This document shows, piece by piece, positions 44,230-54,646 of a stretch of DNA of 64,000 nt. Numbering within the stretch: the first letter of the stretch is position 1; every line of letters starts with the position of its first letter. Source of the DNA: Turritopsis dohrnii (taxonomy: Eukaryota; Cnidaria; Hydrozoa; Anthoathecata; Oceaniidae); the NCBI GenBank assembly GCA_027922465.2, contig BQMF02000047.1, positions 806,001-870,000 of the forward strand. Direction: 5' to 3'. Below the pieces are notes generated by a model. It was not told the DNA's origin. It did no database searches and saw only the letters and a program-made list of their open reading frames with translations. Made by a program: the position numbers and the translations under genes.

Positions 44230-44345
44230 AGAGTTTTGGATTTCAAGCTCATCCACTGAAGATCAGTCTTCTGCAAAGAGCTTGTTAGCTGGCTCCATCC
44301 ACATATGCGTCAAGCCAGGCTAAGCAATTCAAAACGCTCTTGGAA
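44230..44345. repeat. foldable ~105-nt module, copy 2
   Basis: Inner part differs from copy 1 at only a few positions. The outer stem has different bases, AAGAGTTTTG (44229) with CAAAACGCTCTT (about 44331-44342), yet still pairs. Starts about 85 bp beyond the kinase stop codon on the minus strand, so it could lie in the kinase 3' UTR. Confidence 0.65.
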
Positions 44346-44428
44346 AATACCTCACCCAACAGCACTATGGGGAAATAGCAGCATATACATGAATTACAAA
44401 GCTAAAGGAATGTTCTTAAAGAAAATGA

Positions 44429-45602
44429 TTAATTAAAGTATTTTCGAATTTGGGACACTGTTGAAGATAGTGACGGTCTTTCATGAGGGATTTTGCACAT
44501 CAATTTGAGCGCCAACAAAGCCAACTTATCCGATTTCACACGCGATGCAATGACATCAAATAAGAATCCAACGGAATATATGTCTGTTTGTTCAGAAACG
44601 GACGAACCTGGAACATTACGGAGCTCATAGGCCAAATGGCGATGGCATTTGTTATATTTCTTCTGCTTTTCAGATCCAGGCTTTATGTCATAGAATAGAG
44701 GGTCAGTAATCAATGTAGCTTTCCCAAAATCAATAACTTTCAGATATTTTCTGTCTCTCAACAAAATGTTTCGGTAATGTAAGTCATTATGCAACACTCC
44801 TCGATTATGCATCTCTTGGATAGCTTTACAGAGATCAATGAGAATCAAAGCCCACGAATGAATAGAAAAACTTCCATTATAAATTAATTCGTAGAGGGTT
44901 GGCGCCGTATTGCCATCAGAATTGGTTACAAGTTCCATCAGTATGTGGTTTGACTTGGTTATTCCAAAAAGATACAAAAAATTAGGATGACCTGCCATTA
45001 CGAGCATAATCTTGGCCTCTGCTAAAATGTCGGTACTTGTTGAATATTTATTAAATTCTTTCACGGCAACTTTCTCTTGTATGCTTTTGATAATGCCTTT
45101 CCGCACGTGTCCAAAAACCCCAGATGCTAAAGGAGGATCATAACATTCAATATCATATGAATTGAACTCAATAACCTTATAGTTAATGGTACGTATGATA
45201 GAAGCACTTTTATTTTGGTTTTGCTTTAAGTATGACTTGATTTGGCTGGTGGCACTGATGCGCGAGTTAACACCATATGATACAACTGGTTTTTTCATAT
45301 TTCTAATTGCACGCATAATAGTGGCATTTTCCTTTTGAAGTTGCATTACCGTCGTTTCATGCGAGTAAAGTAACTGAAGCTGCTTTTCCCTCAATTTTGC
45401 GTTTTTATTTTGTAGTTTCATTTTCTTTTTTCTGTTACGTTGCGTTTTTTTCTCCTGTGAGCGTTTGTGCACAGATCTAAGATAAAAAAAATACAGGAAA
45501 TAATAAAGAATTTGAATTGAATTTACTTTTGGCAAATTATTCCTACCTTTTTTTCATAAATCTAACAGGCGACTTGTTCTCTGCTCCCTGAACACTTTCC
45601 AT
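44429..45602 (-). CDS. protein kinase carried by the CACTA element, 2 exons
   Basis: Exon 1 45547-45602 (MESVQGAENKSPVRFMKKR) and exon 2 44429-45476, phase 2, 367 residues. Residues ~18-80 are a Lys/Gln-rich coiled coil. The kinase domain from ~120 has: glycine-rich loop LASGVFGHVRKG, VAIK-type Lys in EKVAVKEF, and Glu of helix C in DILAEAKIM. The catalytic loop is GVLHNDLHYRNILL (HND, so a non-RD kinase), the DFG motif is VIDFGKA, and the P+1 region has HLAYELRNVPG. DIYSVGFLF (Asp of helix F) and HERPSL complete the fold. All residues needed for phosphotransfer are present. The class looks tyrosine-kinase-like, but substrate preference cannot be told. The neighbouring transposase is on the same strand, 395 bp upstream. 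Likely a captured host kinase. Confidence 0.9.
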
Positions 45603-45997
45603 TTCAATATAATAGTTCAACTATAACCAAAAATTTATTTTAAACAATTTATACGGTTTACAAAGACATATGTTAATTTTACAAAATGGTAAACTTGAAA
45701 CCATACATTGCATGATTTTTTTAAAAAAACAACAACAAAATACAAAACAAAAACCAAAACAGATGAGAGGGATTGATTGTTGACAATAACTTTCAAAAGC
45801 AAAGGTAAGCTGCAGTTAATTCATCTTGAGTTCTAGGACTGATTGATATGCATACCACAATAATTGATGATTGTGTAAAAACTAACCTATATGAAAATCG
45901 GTGCAAAAAATGTCTCATGTGAAAAGCAACAATACTAACTAAAGAACTTATAAAAAATTTACAAAACACTTTTTAAAACCATGCTGTTCAAGTACCG
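45603..45997. other. intergenic spacer between kinase and transposase in the CACTA element
   Basis: AT-rich. Must hold the kinase promoter and the transposase 3' end; no motif recognised. Confidence 0.45.
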
Positions 45998-48900
45998 TTA
46001 AGAGAATAATGATTGCGAAGGCAAGGGAATGACAATGTTAACAATATCTGAACAGTTCAATTTTCTTATTTGCTGCAACACAACTTCTTCCTTGCAAGTG
46101 ATACATCTCCTGACTATCAGTTTAACAGGAATGAAGCTTCCCACGGAATAGGGCTCAAATTCAGTTGACCAAATCTTTGTGGGACAGTTTACTCCATAGA
46201 AATTTTTGTGTGGATGCTCTTTAAACCATTTACAAAGTGCGACGAAAATTTTCACAATTTTTTCGCCCTCCTCTTCTGTTCTTTTCGTGAGTTCGATTTC
46301 ATATATCTTATCAATAACACCAGGCTTTTCTTCCTTACCGAATTCCAAACTTTCGGTAAGTTTCCGAGCCAATACGCAACTGTAGGCAGATTGTCCACCA
46401 CGATAATTTGAAGTTGCTATTACTTCATTCAATAAATCAATACGCGAGTACGTTTTAATGAAAGGAGAGACACGACAAAAATTATCCCCATAAAGTTTGG
46501 AAAACAACAATTTTATATCTTCTAGGTAAGTTTGAGATAAGGTAGCTTTGTGAGCAACAGAGAGTCCCTTTTCACAAACAAACTCCAGTTGTTTTCCGTA
46601 AACGTCAACTCCATGTCGTACCTCATGCAACATCTTTTCGGTCTCCAAATTGGCAGACATTCTAGAGATGCAACAAAGGTCACTATCCATTCGTAATTTA
46701 CATCCACTCACAAATTTCCTCATGACCTGAATGCAAATATCCCTATTATTAACGTGAAAGTTTCCCATGATGCCATTAAAGCGTTCAAAACTAAAACACC
46801 AAAACCCGTATACAGAGCCATATTCCTTAATGCATTGCTTCAAATGCAACATCAAATGCATGTTTGGAACGCACTTTCCTGACCCATATCTACATTGAAA
46901 TTGCGTACAGAACATTTGTAACAAAACATGAGCTTGCTCTACTTCCGTTAGCGTGACTGACTTCTTACAAAGAATGCTACATGCATTAACAAAAAGGGAC
47001 CAAATGCTAAGATCCCGTCGATCCAAAATACCTTGGAGGCAGTACATTGAATATATGAGAGTCCAATGCTTCCATTCGTCTGCTTTCATGGTTTTATGTG
47101 CAACCGACATACAACGAGCTAATCTCCCAATATCAGATGGAACTTTAACATTTCTCATTTTGATATCAATATCTTGCAATTGTGCTTCTGAAATAGCGCC
47201 GTTTTCTAACCATACTTTAAATGTGTGTTTTGCGACGCCTAACATTAAATTATGCATAGGATCAATTACATGCATAACAATTGGATCGAAATAAGAAAGA
47301 GCAAACAGTTGACTATATCTTGCTCCATGCATTTTTTGCTCTTTAGATTGTTCGTCTTTCGTTACACATTTAAGCCAATTCTCAGCTGCCTTTTTGTGAT
47401 CATATCCATTTCTTTGAATCCAACTACCAGTTTCATAACCTGAATAGTCTGGCCTATTCAAACTATCACGTGGAAATTCTTTTAAGCATTTGCTGCATCC
47501 TAAAAATAGATTTTTGCATCTTTATTGCCATTTGTTATTATTGTTCTACAAACAAAGTTTCATGCAATTTAGCGAAGTCAATCCAGCTACGGCTTCTACT
47601 ATTATATATAAGACATTTGGTCTATCGTCAAAAAGGGTTTACGCCGTGCTACGCATCTGCCTTTTCCTAAGTTTACGCAATACCTAACCTTGATAATGTT
47701 ATTAATCAGTTTATCAATAATAGACATAGTTTGGTCATGTGCAAGTTACAAGCCTGACATTACATTATTGAAAGGAAGTCTTTTTACCAACCTTTTAATG
47801 CATTATGACTCATAAAACCGCAGCATTTACGTATGGCAGGAACATCACTTGATACACATATAACTGCCACTTTATAAAATGCTTCAACTGATTCTTCTTC
47901 TAAAACTGTTCCATTCCACAATTCTTTGAGCTCACACACAATTGGTTCAAGAAAGCTATTAATTGTGAGTTTGGGCTCTGAAGGTCCTGGGATGATACCC
48001 AAAACAATAACATTCTCCCATTTAAATCTGATATCACGAGGCAAGTTCACAATAACAGCATATATGACACCCAAAGAGTATTCATTATTTTTAAAAGGAT
48101 TGAACCAGTCCATGTTGAGCATAAGGCCTAGATTCCTTTTATCACTAAAAAATAGTTGACCGTTTTCATCAGTAAATGTTTTGAAAACTGATCCATCACA
48201 AACATCAGTCAAAAACCCATCACACTCGGATAGTCCAGGACCTTGGTGAAGGGCAGCTTTAAAATCAGGACGTTTCAAAAGTTCCTGGATGGAGGTCTTG
48301 ATACTGCGAGTGGCATAAACCTTTTTTGGGTATAAATAACGCTTATCCCCATTAAATCCAATAACAGTTTTCATCAAAGTAGCTCCGCACTTCTCTCGAT
48401 GACGACTCTGTGGGTGATTTGGGAATTGCACGTAATTACACTTTCTAGACACCATTTCCCCTGAAAATATGAATTTGATATGGAGTCATCAGATAATAGT
48501 ACTATTAACAAGCTACCTATCCTTTATAACTATTAACGTTGCATGCAAGTTGCATTTTTATAAAGTGCTTAAATGATTATTGTTAAAAATTGGCCAAAAT
48601 TACAAAAATACAACGCACCATTTAAAAATGTGAACGCATCCTCGAACCTGCTTATTGAATCACATTTAGGACAAACCACATATTTATCAAAATCATCTCT
48701 GTCTATTCCAAGTATTTTTCTAGCCATTGGTAACCGAATTGGAAACTTTGTTGCAAAGTCGATTAAAAATTGAGACTGCAAACATTGACTCAACACTAGA
48801 AGGATCTTCTGCACTAAACAGAGTAATGACTGTGTTGCAGAATCAGATAAAAAGTGCATTGTTTGCCACAACAGTATCAATTTAATGACAGTCTTCAGAA

Positions 48901-50109
48901 CTTTATCATGACTTTTATCTTCATTATGAGTTTCAAAAACCATGAAATCTTCTAAAGGATTATCGTTCGGATTATCCCATACTTCGGGCTCGAGCTCCTA
49001 GAAAGATTTTACGCAGTCAGTAATACCACGTTATTGTTATCAAAAAAACTTTGCTCTTAAAATCCCGCCTGTTGTTATAGAGTATATATATTGTTATAGC
49101 TATTTGATGCCAAAATTTTCTGCAAGGGCGATAAAAAATACGAAGAAGATAAACATGTCAAGGAATTTACAATATCAATATCAATCAAAGATCACTAACA
49201 TTTTCAACGCGTAGCTCCCTTTTAGCATCGAAATCACCATCAGTATCACTGACGTCAACTATAAATAAAAAGTAAGCGTTATGCTCATTTTTAGTAGTCA
49301 TTTGAAATAATGGATATGAAAAAAATCAGGTAGTCATTCCCAGCGGGCAAGATTGTCAAAAAATCACTACCACGAAGATTTTTTTCATTGAATTTGTATG
49401 TATAGTTCTAAGGAAATACACTCCATCGCAGTGGTTTTTAAACAAATGTGCCCGCTGGGTTGTTGTATTGCATTAGATACATCTTATATCATATACAGAC
49501 GAAGGAAAATAGGTAGTTTGGTACACTGACTAGTGACAGAAACATTATGAAAAGCATTATGTTGAAAGTTATAACTATATAAGTCAGCATAATCGCAGGA
49601 ACGGTTTACCAGTTATTTTATGTTTTTATGTCATTTAGAAGAAAAACGAATTAAATTAACACTGCAAATACAGGATAGTAATAAAATGAATTTTTTCCAA
49701 TAGGGTTCTGCTAATAAATCTAAAACACTAATGTGAACGATGAACAATAGAAATCTCCTCACTCACCCAAATCTTCACTAACGTGGAAATTTACATCACA
49801 ATCATAATCATCATGACGTTCAATGTTGATTTCATCAAGGTTTCTTTCTTCTTCTTTTTTTTCTTCTTCTTCTGTTGTTGTTGGAAAAGTTGAAGTCAAT
49901 AAAGAGGATGAAAATTTTGCTCCTGAAACACTTTTTGGAATATTCTTTAGAGAATACGATGGCTTCTTAGTTGAGCTTATGCATCCACCAGAGCGATGTT
50001 TTAAATAATAGTTGGTCTTTGAGACAGACTGACCACAATTATTACATAACTTTCTAGTTGATGACCCATCAATGTCTCGTCGCCATATGTTTCTGCTTCT
50101 ATCGGCCAT
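45998..50109 (-). CDS. Tnp2-type CACTA transposase, 5 exons
   Basis: Exons 49767-50109, 49200-49258, 48619-48997, 47792-48460 and 45998-47499; phases close exactly, 983 residues. The N terminus has a zinc-like CNNCGQ...HRSGGC motif and an acidic stretch. A CPKCDSISRF pair of cysteines follows. The Transposase_21/Tnp2 core comes next: LMLNMDWFNPFKNNEYSLGV, NVIVLGIIPGPSEPKL, and CGFMSH followed by GCSKCLKEFP. Then VMHVIDPMHNLMLGVAKHTF and GSVYGFWCFSFERFNGIMGN, which carry the conserved Asp, Asp and Glu expected of the DDE-type catalytic core. It excises and inserts the element by recognising the CACTG ends. No stop or frameshift is seen. A donor at GTTGGT (47791) is the one that restores the family motif. 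Confidence 0.93.
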
Positions 50110-50716
50110 TTTACTCGTTTTATTATGTTACTTATTGTTATTATTATTGCAAAGTATGATTTTTTAAAGTTCTGTTTTGAAATTACTTACTATATCTTTC
50201 AGTTAGAAATAAAAATATGTCTAGTTCATTTAATAAAAGGAAACTGAACAATTATCAAAAGATTAAGCATATGAAAATTTCTTAGAGGCTTTTGTTGTCA
50301 AAATAGATATTAAAAAATCCTTCAGAAATGCAATAGAAGGATATAGGTGTTCAATTTATAAAAATGAATTGTCCCAAATGAAATACGTTAACACACATCT
50401 GCTCCTTGAAAAGAGAAGGAGAAAGTGCGCTGATAAAATGCGCGCCAAATATCTAAGGATGCACCTTGCCCGTAGAAAAAGAAGATATCATATCGAAAAA
50501 AGCTCAAAAACAGGAACAAAACCTCCTTAAAAGAATTTTATGTTATCATATGGAACATAGCAGCAAACTTTATAGCTTACTAAATGTTTTTTCACGCAAA
50601 AATAAATAATAATGAATTTTTCTTACCCCCGGTATTCTTGAGATGCGCAGAATTTATGAAGTGGTATATGCACAGATTTAAATATTGTTCTTGTGGAAGA
50701 AGATATAGATTAAAGC
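50110..50716. other. divergent promoter region of the CACTA element with an unexplained basic open frame
   Basis: Lies between two divergent genes, so probably a bidirectional promoter. The + strand at 50267-50530 is an open, strongly basic frame (LLLEKRRRKCADKMRAKYLR, then HLARRKRRYHIEK) without a good start. 50640-50700 has a Cys pair (YCSCGRRYRLKHG). These may be remnants or an exon of a longer 5' form of the downstream gene. Confidence 0.4.
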
Positions 50717-52342
50717 ATGGCGTCGACAGCTACTTTTTTTGGTCAAAAATACACCACTCCAAAAGGAGTAAGGTTAATCCTTCCTGCTAAATCAAGTGAC
50801 AGACATGTCCAGTAAGTATACTTGTAAACTATATCCACTGCGTTGCATTTAATTTTTTCTCTGTAGTTTTTAGTTTTGATATGTTTCATTTGCCTCAGGT
50901 CACCTAATATATCACTAACGAGCACTGAAAATGAAAGCTTTTCAATGGATTCGTCAACGCCAGTCTCCAACAGAAATGATATGCTTAGGTAATTTGTTTG
51001 ACTCGAATTACTTATTCAAAAATGTCATACTCATTTTTATTTCTCCATATCATTATCTTATTGGTCAAAATATTCATTGGGGGCGTTCTTTTGAGAATGG
51101 ATATTTATATAAACCAGGCGTTAATTACAAAAAGCGGAAATGAAGGTTATGAATCAGTTTTATTTTGAGTACAATTCCAAATTGATCTTGTTTTAGGTTC
51201 ATTAATAATTTAGAGGATCGACTTCTGAAAAAAATTGTAGACATTAAAAAAGATGCTGCTGAAGAACGCAATAGACTTAATGATGAAGTTGAACAGCTTA
51301 AAGAAGAAATTTTAGAATTGAAGTGCCCAAAAGAGAAAGGAAAAATAACAATCCCATTGGAGCTGTCAGTAAGGAAATATTTATTATATTACTCTTTTTT
51401 GCATGTTAAATCATGTGGATGATTGTGTAAACTGTAGTATGACGTTTTAGAAAATGGTTAGAGATCTTTATCAATCCTTTGAGGAAAATATTGCTTGGGA
51501 TTTCACTAAAAAGTTAGTATTATTAGTTAAGCATTTCTTTTTCTCACTTCTTCTCCTGATTCTTTAGTCACTTATTATAATATTGTATTATGAAATACAT
51601 AGATATAAAGATCGTGAAAACGCAGTTGTTGTGCGAAATATTTTACAAAGTCTGGATGATGGTGGTTGCAAGGAAAGCAAAAGAGTGCAAAGAAGTAAGT
51701 ATTATAAAATTAGCTTGTGTAACACTCCAAAGTTTTCCACAGAAATTTAAAGTAAAGCAGTGTTCAGTAAACAATTCCTTCCATAAGCCATTATGATGCG
51801 ATGGTGTAGTGCATTTATTATTTCTTTTCTCTTTAGAAGCGATCAATAGATATTACGAATCGCAAAAAAGAAAATACAAGCTCACTGAGCTGTCTGAAGA
51901 GGAACAAGAAAAACAGAAGAAGCAAAGGAAAATTATTTCAGCTCGACATCGGGTATTGTTTATCATACAATTTTAGTCTCCCAAATAGTCTCCCGTGATC
52001 ATTTGACGCCTCATGCGCGGCTAAGTAGTTACATATTTGAAAATTTTCACAAAAGATATTTTTTTTTTTTTTTTTTTTTTCTAGTTGTTTGACATCAGAG
52101 GCAAAGTTGAAAAAGAAGGAGCAGACCTTGAGATGTGGTCTAATTTAAATGCATGGGCAATGTCTGATGAAGACACTGAAGAAGGACAAAAGATTTTAAG
52201 AACACTTGAGTGGAGAGATGAGGAAGTGACTGACCTTATTCGGCGATGTGATATGGCGCTTGGCGTTAAGAGGACATACGGTGACCCTTCCACCAGAACA
52301 CCAAATATTCATTGCGTTCAGTTCATGAAGCCTGATTCATAA
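50717..52342 (+). CDS. coiled-coil protein of the CACTA element, 7 exons, function unknown
   Basis: Exons 50717-50811, 50899-50988, 51197-51368, 51451-51512, 51603-51694, 51837-51952 and 52085-52342, all GT-AG with phases closing, 294 residues. It starts MASTATFFGQKYTTPKGVRL. A Ser/Thr-rich linker precedes a heptad-like coiled coil (RLLKKIVDIKKDAAEERNRL, 60-110). Then come a short WDFTKK region and a second charged helix (EEEQEKQKKQRKIISARHR). The tail has EMWSNLNAWAMSDEDTEEG and ends GDPSTRTPNIHCVQFMKPDS. I recognise no family. By position (divergent from transposase) and coiled coils it could be the TnpA-like factor that binds the subterminal CCGTAT repeats; this is inference. Confidence 0.75.
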
Positions 52343-52569
52343 GACTGTCCGTTGAAGTGATTTTTTTTATTTAAGCTTTTTTTATTGTAACACAATGTGC
52401 ATTTATTTCTTGTAACATTGATTTTTTTATAATGTACCATTTGATCAGAGGTGTATTGTATAGACCTACGTATCTGAAATACATCCTGATTACTTTCCTA
52501 AACATGATTGTTATTTTTTCGTTATTGGTTTAAAACGTTTTCTTATTTTTAATAAATAATTCTCTGGTA
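52343..52569. other. 3' flank of the coiled-coil gene
   Basis: AT-rich, with AATAAATAATT near 52551 as possible polyadenylation signal. Confidence 0.4.
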
Positions 52570-52890
52570 TTATTACGGAGTTAGGAATATCTCCGTATTC
52601 TTCAATAAATTCATTCTTATTCGGAAAGTATATTATTGTAATACGTGCATTTACAAGAGTCCGTATTCGCTATAAAATTTTCACATTCGTCTGCATATTT
52701 CCGTATTTTGCAAACATTTATACGGACGTATTTCGAAGTCCGTATTTAAGGAGTCCCAATACAGACGAATACGGACTACAAATTCCCGAAATATACGGTT
52801 TTATTACCATACGTATTTTTCCGTATTTTGTTCAGATACGGAAAAGGACGGACGATATAAAGACCGTATTTTAATGTGAATTATGCAGTG
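52570..52890. repeat. right terminal and subterminal repeats of the CACTA element
   Basis: About eleven CCGTAT/ATACGG motifs in both orientations between 52575 and 52867, then the TTATGCAGTG end. Denser than on the left side. Confidence 0.8.
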
Positions 52891-53110
52891 TACCCCTAAA
52901 GGGTATTGAGAACATAAATTGTCAGGTACGTTGTCCACAGGTATTCTTAACCCAGTAATGGTTGTAATAACCTCCTGGTCAGAAGTCAGAGACTCCCAGC
53001 TGTGTAGATGTCTCTTTAGTGAACCTGCCTGGAATTCTTGGACTTTACTAGTCAAATATTCTGTAAGCATTTTTAGGTCTCTGTTTTTTAGGAATCTGTG
53101 GTGGTTCGCT
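52891..53110 (-). pseudogene. DIRS reverse transcriptase, N-terminal part separated by CACTA insertion
   Basis: The minus strand reads TEYLTSKVQEFQAGSLKRHL, then SWESLTSDQEVITTITGLRI to CSQYPLG. The frame is in register with that continuing at 42766 once the 10.1-kb insertion and one copy of the 3-bp duplication (GTA) are set aside. So the CACTA element entered an otherwise open RT frame. Confidence 0.88.
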
Positions 53111-54324
53111 TAGTTTTTCTTCTTCCTTTCTCCTTGGTAACTGCTGCTGTGGTTTTGCTTGTAGTTCTTTCGGTTGGTTGAGCTTTGGTATCTTTTTTGC
53201 TGGTACCCTTGCTGGTTGGTCCTCCTCGGGGCTTTTGAAGAGGACCCCCAGATTGACGAGGTGTATTCGTTTTTCCTCTTAGAAGACCCTCTGTTGTCAT
53301 CCAAGAGTGATTTCAGGCTGTTCTCCTTCTTCAGGGCCTCCAGCCTCTCACATATGGAGTCCCCAAACAATGACGAAGAGGACTCGTCTACATTCGCTGC
53401 CAACTTCATGTATGCTGGAGGGAGATGTTTTCTGATCATTTCCCTCCTTAGGTTATTCGTTGATTGGAGAACGAAGCCATTCAAAGCAGGAGCATCTTTG
53501 AGTGACCCCATTATGTTGTCGATGTTGATACTCTTTTCCTTGAGTACAGGCCTCAATTCAGTCAGTGCTGAAGAGGCCCTCAGGATGCAGGACATAATTG
53601 ATGCCTGGTTCTGTAAATTTTCCTGCATAGTGATGTCAATCTTCCGCTGTCCAGTGGGAAGTTTTACCCAAATTTCTGGGTTGACCCTCTTGGAGACAAG
53701 GTACGTGCAATTTGCTGGAATTTTTGCAGCCTCCAGCTTGGCCTTGAGCTTCCCTTCTTGAAGGGGTTTTTGGCAGAACACTTTTGCTGCACTGGCTAGT
53801 GAAGATGCGATTTCTGGCCCAAGACTGGGATCTCCCATATTATATTCTTGGGTGGCTTGCTCCCAGTAGTCCTGTTCCACATCAAGTGTCTGATGGTCAT
53901 CAGGCTCCTCTGGGTCCACATTCTCGTCATTGATGGTTGCCAAGAATGCCAAAGACCCATTCACAGATATGGAGTCATCTCTTTGACTGGGAGCAGGTGG
54001 TGGCAGGGACTGAGCCGCATCTGACACAGATGGTGTTGTTGGTGCTATGGGGCGAGTCACATCAGCGACATTATTGTACCCCTGCATGTTGGGCAGAGCT
54101 GCCTCTGCAGCATTTATTATGCCCTGCTGCTGTTGAGACCGCTGGTTGTTGTTGATGGAAGACATTAAACTTCCTAGGTTGTCCAAAGTCTTAACAACCT
54201 CGCTCAACTGCAGCTGTTGTGCCTGTACTTGTACCTGCTGCTGTTCAAGCGCAGATGACAAGCTACCCACCATTGAAGCCAAATGGTCTACAGATGTTAA
54301 GGTAGGGATAGTAGGTGTTGACAA
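53110..54324 (-). CDS. DIRS ORF1 (gag-like)
   Basis: 404 residues. A Gln-rich coiled-coil (~25-65: EQQQVQVQAQQLQL) and a Pro/Ser linker come first, then a conserved central region with KVFCQKPLQEGKLKAKLEAA, VNPEIWVKLPTG and MIRKHLPPAYMKLAANV. The C-terminal tail is basic and Gln/Asn-rich (RRTNQQGYQQKRYQ), probably nucleic-acid binding. Matches the gag-like ORF1 of animal DIRS elements in size and position. Intact. Confidence 0.85.
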   Translation of the reverse strand: MSTPTIPTLTSVDHLASMVGSLSSALEQQQVQVQAQQLQLSEVVKTLDNLGSLMSSINNNQRSQQQQGIINAAEAALPNMQGYNNVADVTRPIAPTTPSVSDAAQSLPPPAPSQRDDSISVNGSLAFLATINDENVDPEEPDDHQTLDVEQDYWEQATQEYNMGDPSLGPEIASSLASAAKVFCQKPLQEGKLKAKLEAAKIPANCTYLVSKRVNPEIWVKLPTGQRKIDITMQENLQNQASIMSCILRASSALTELRPVLKEKSINIDNIMGSLKDAPALNGFVLQSTNNLRREMIRKHLPPAYMKLAANVDESSSSLFGDSICERLEALKKENSLKSLLDDNRGSSKRKNEYTSSIWGSSSKAPRRTNQQGYQQKRYQSSTNRKNYKQNHSSSYQGERKKKN

Positions 54325-54646
54325 CGGTGTCGGTGTGCTGTTTACGGCAGCTGCACTCAGGGTCGTTGCTACTCATCATATTTACTGCAAACAAACCAAA
54401 TACAGTAACAAACCAAGAAAGATTATATTTGTTGTTCTTGAAAGAACAGTTATAAACGCGGATATAAACGCGGAGAGGCTAATTACACACACAAACAATT
54501 TAATAAAGTATAACTTATCAACGTCGAGACGAACAGATCACGTTTTGGACTCACGTCTTCTCGTTCGGATTACAGGAATCGAAAGAGGATTTTTACGGGA
54601 GCCGAATCTCATTTGATACTTAGGATTGGGCAAAATATTATTTATT

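Larger units (their letters stand above)
42767..52890. mobile_element. 10.1-kb CACTA (EnSpm) DNA transposon with transposase, coiled-coil gene and protein kinase
   Basis: Ends CACTGCAT (42767) and ATGCAGTG (ending 52890), with 3-bp target duplication TAC (42764-42766 and 52891-52893). Subterminal regions hold many CCGTAT/ATACGG repeats: about six in the left 200 bp and about eleven in the right 320 bp, the usual binding sites for CACTA accessory protein. Three intact genes are inside: Tnp2-type transposase (-), coiled-coil protein (+, divergent) and protein kinase (-). All are spliced with consistent phases, so the element looks autonomous and recent. CACTA elements in plants encode a TnpD-like transposase and a TnpA-like binder; a kinase is not part of the usual set known to me. 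Confidence 0.92.
39859..54646 (-). mobile_element. DIRS-type tyrosine-recombinase retrotransposon, split by a CACTA element
   Basis: Inverted ends: AATAATATTTTGCCCAATCC near 39861 and its reverse complement ending near 54646, similar for about 40 bp. Minus-strand order is gag-like frame (53110-54324), RT/RNase H (interrupted), then tyrosine recombinase (40050-41123). DIRS elements integrate through a circular intermediate by recombination and make no target duplication; none is seen. About 4.7 kb belong to DIRS; 42767-52890 is a later insertion. Confidence 0.9.

Noticed and set aside
43926..44345. Hammerhead ribozyme in the paired modules
   Set aside because: The three-way-junction shape and a GAAA on the minus strand are suggestive, but the required CUGAUGA core is absent in both copies (CUAGCA/CUAACA instead).
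49823..50008. + strand Ser-rich frame
   Set aside because: Antisense of the acidic Glu-rich stretch in transposase exon 1.
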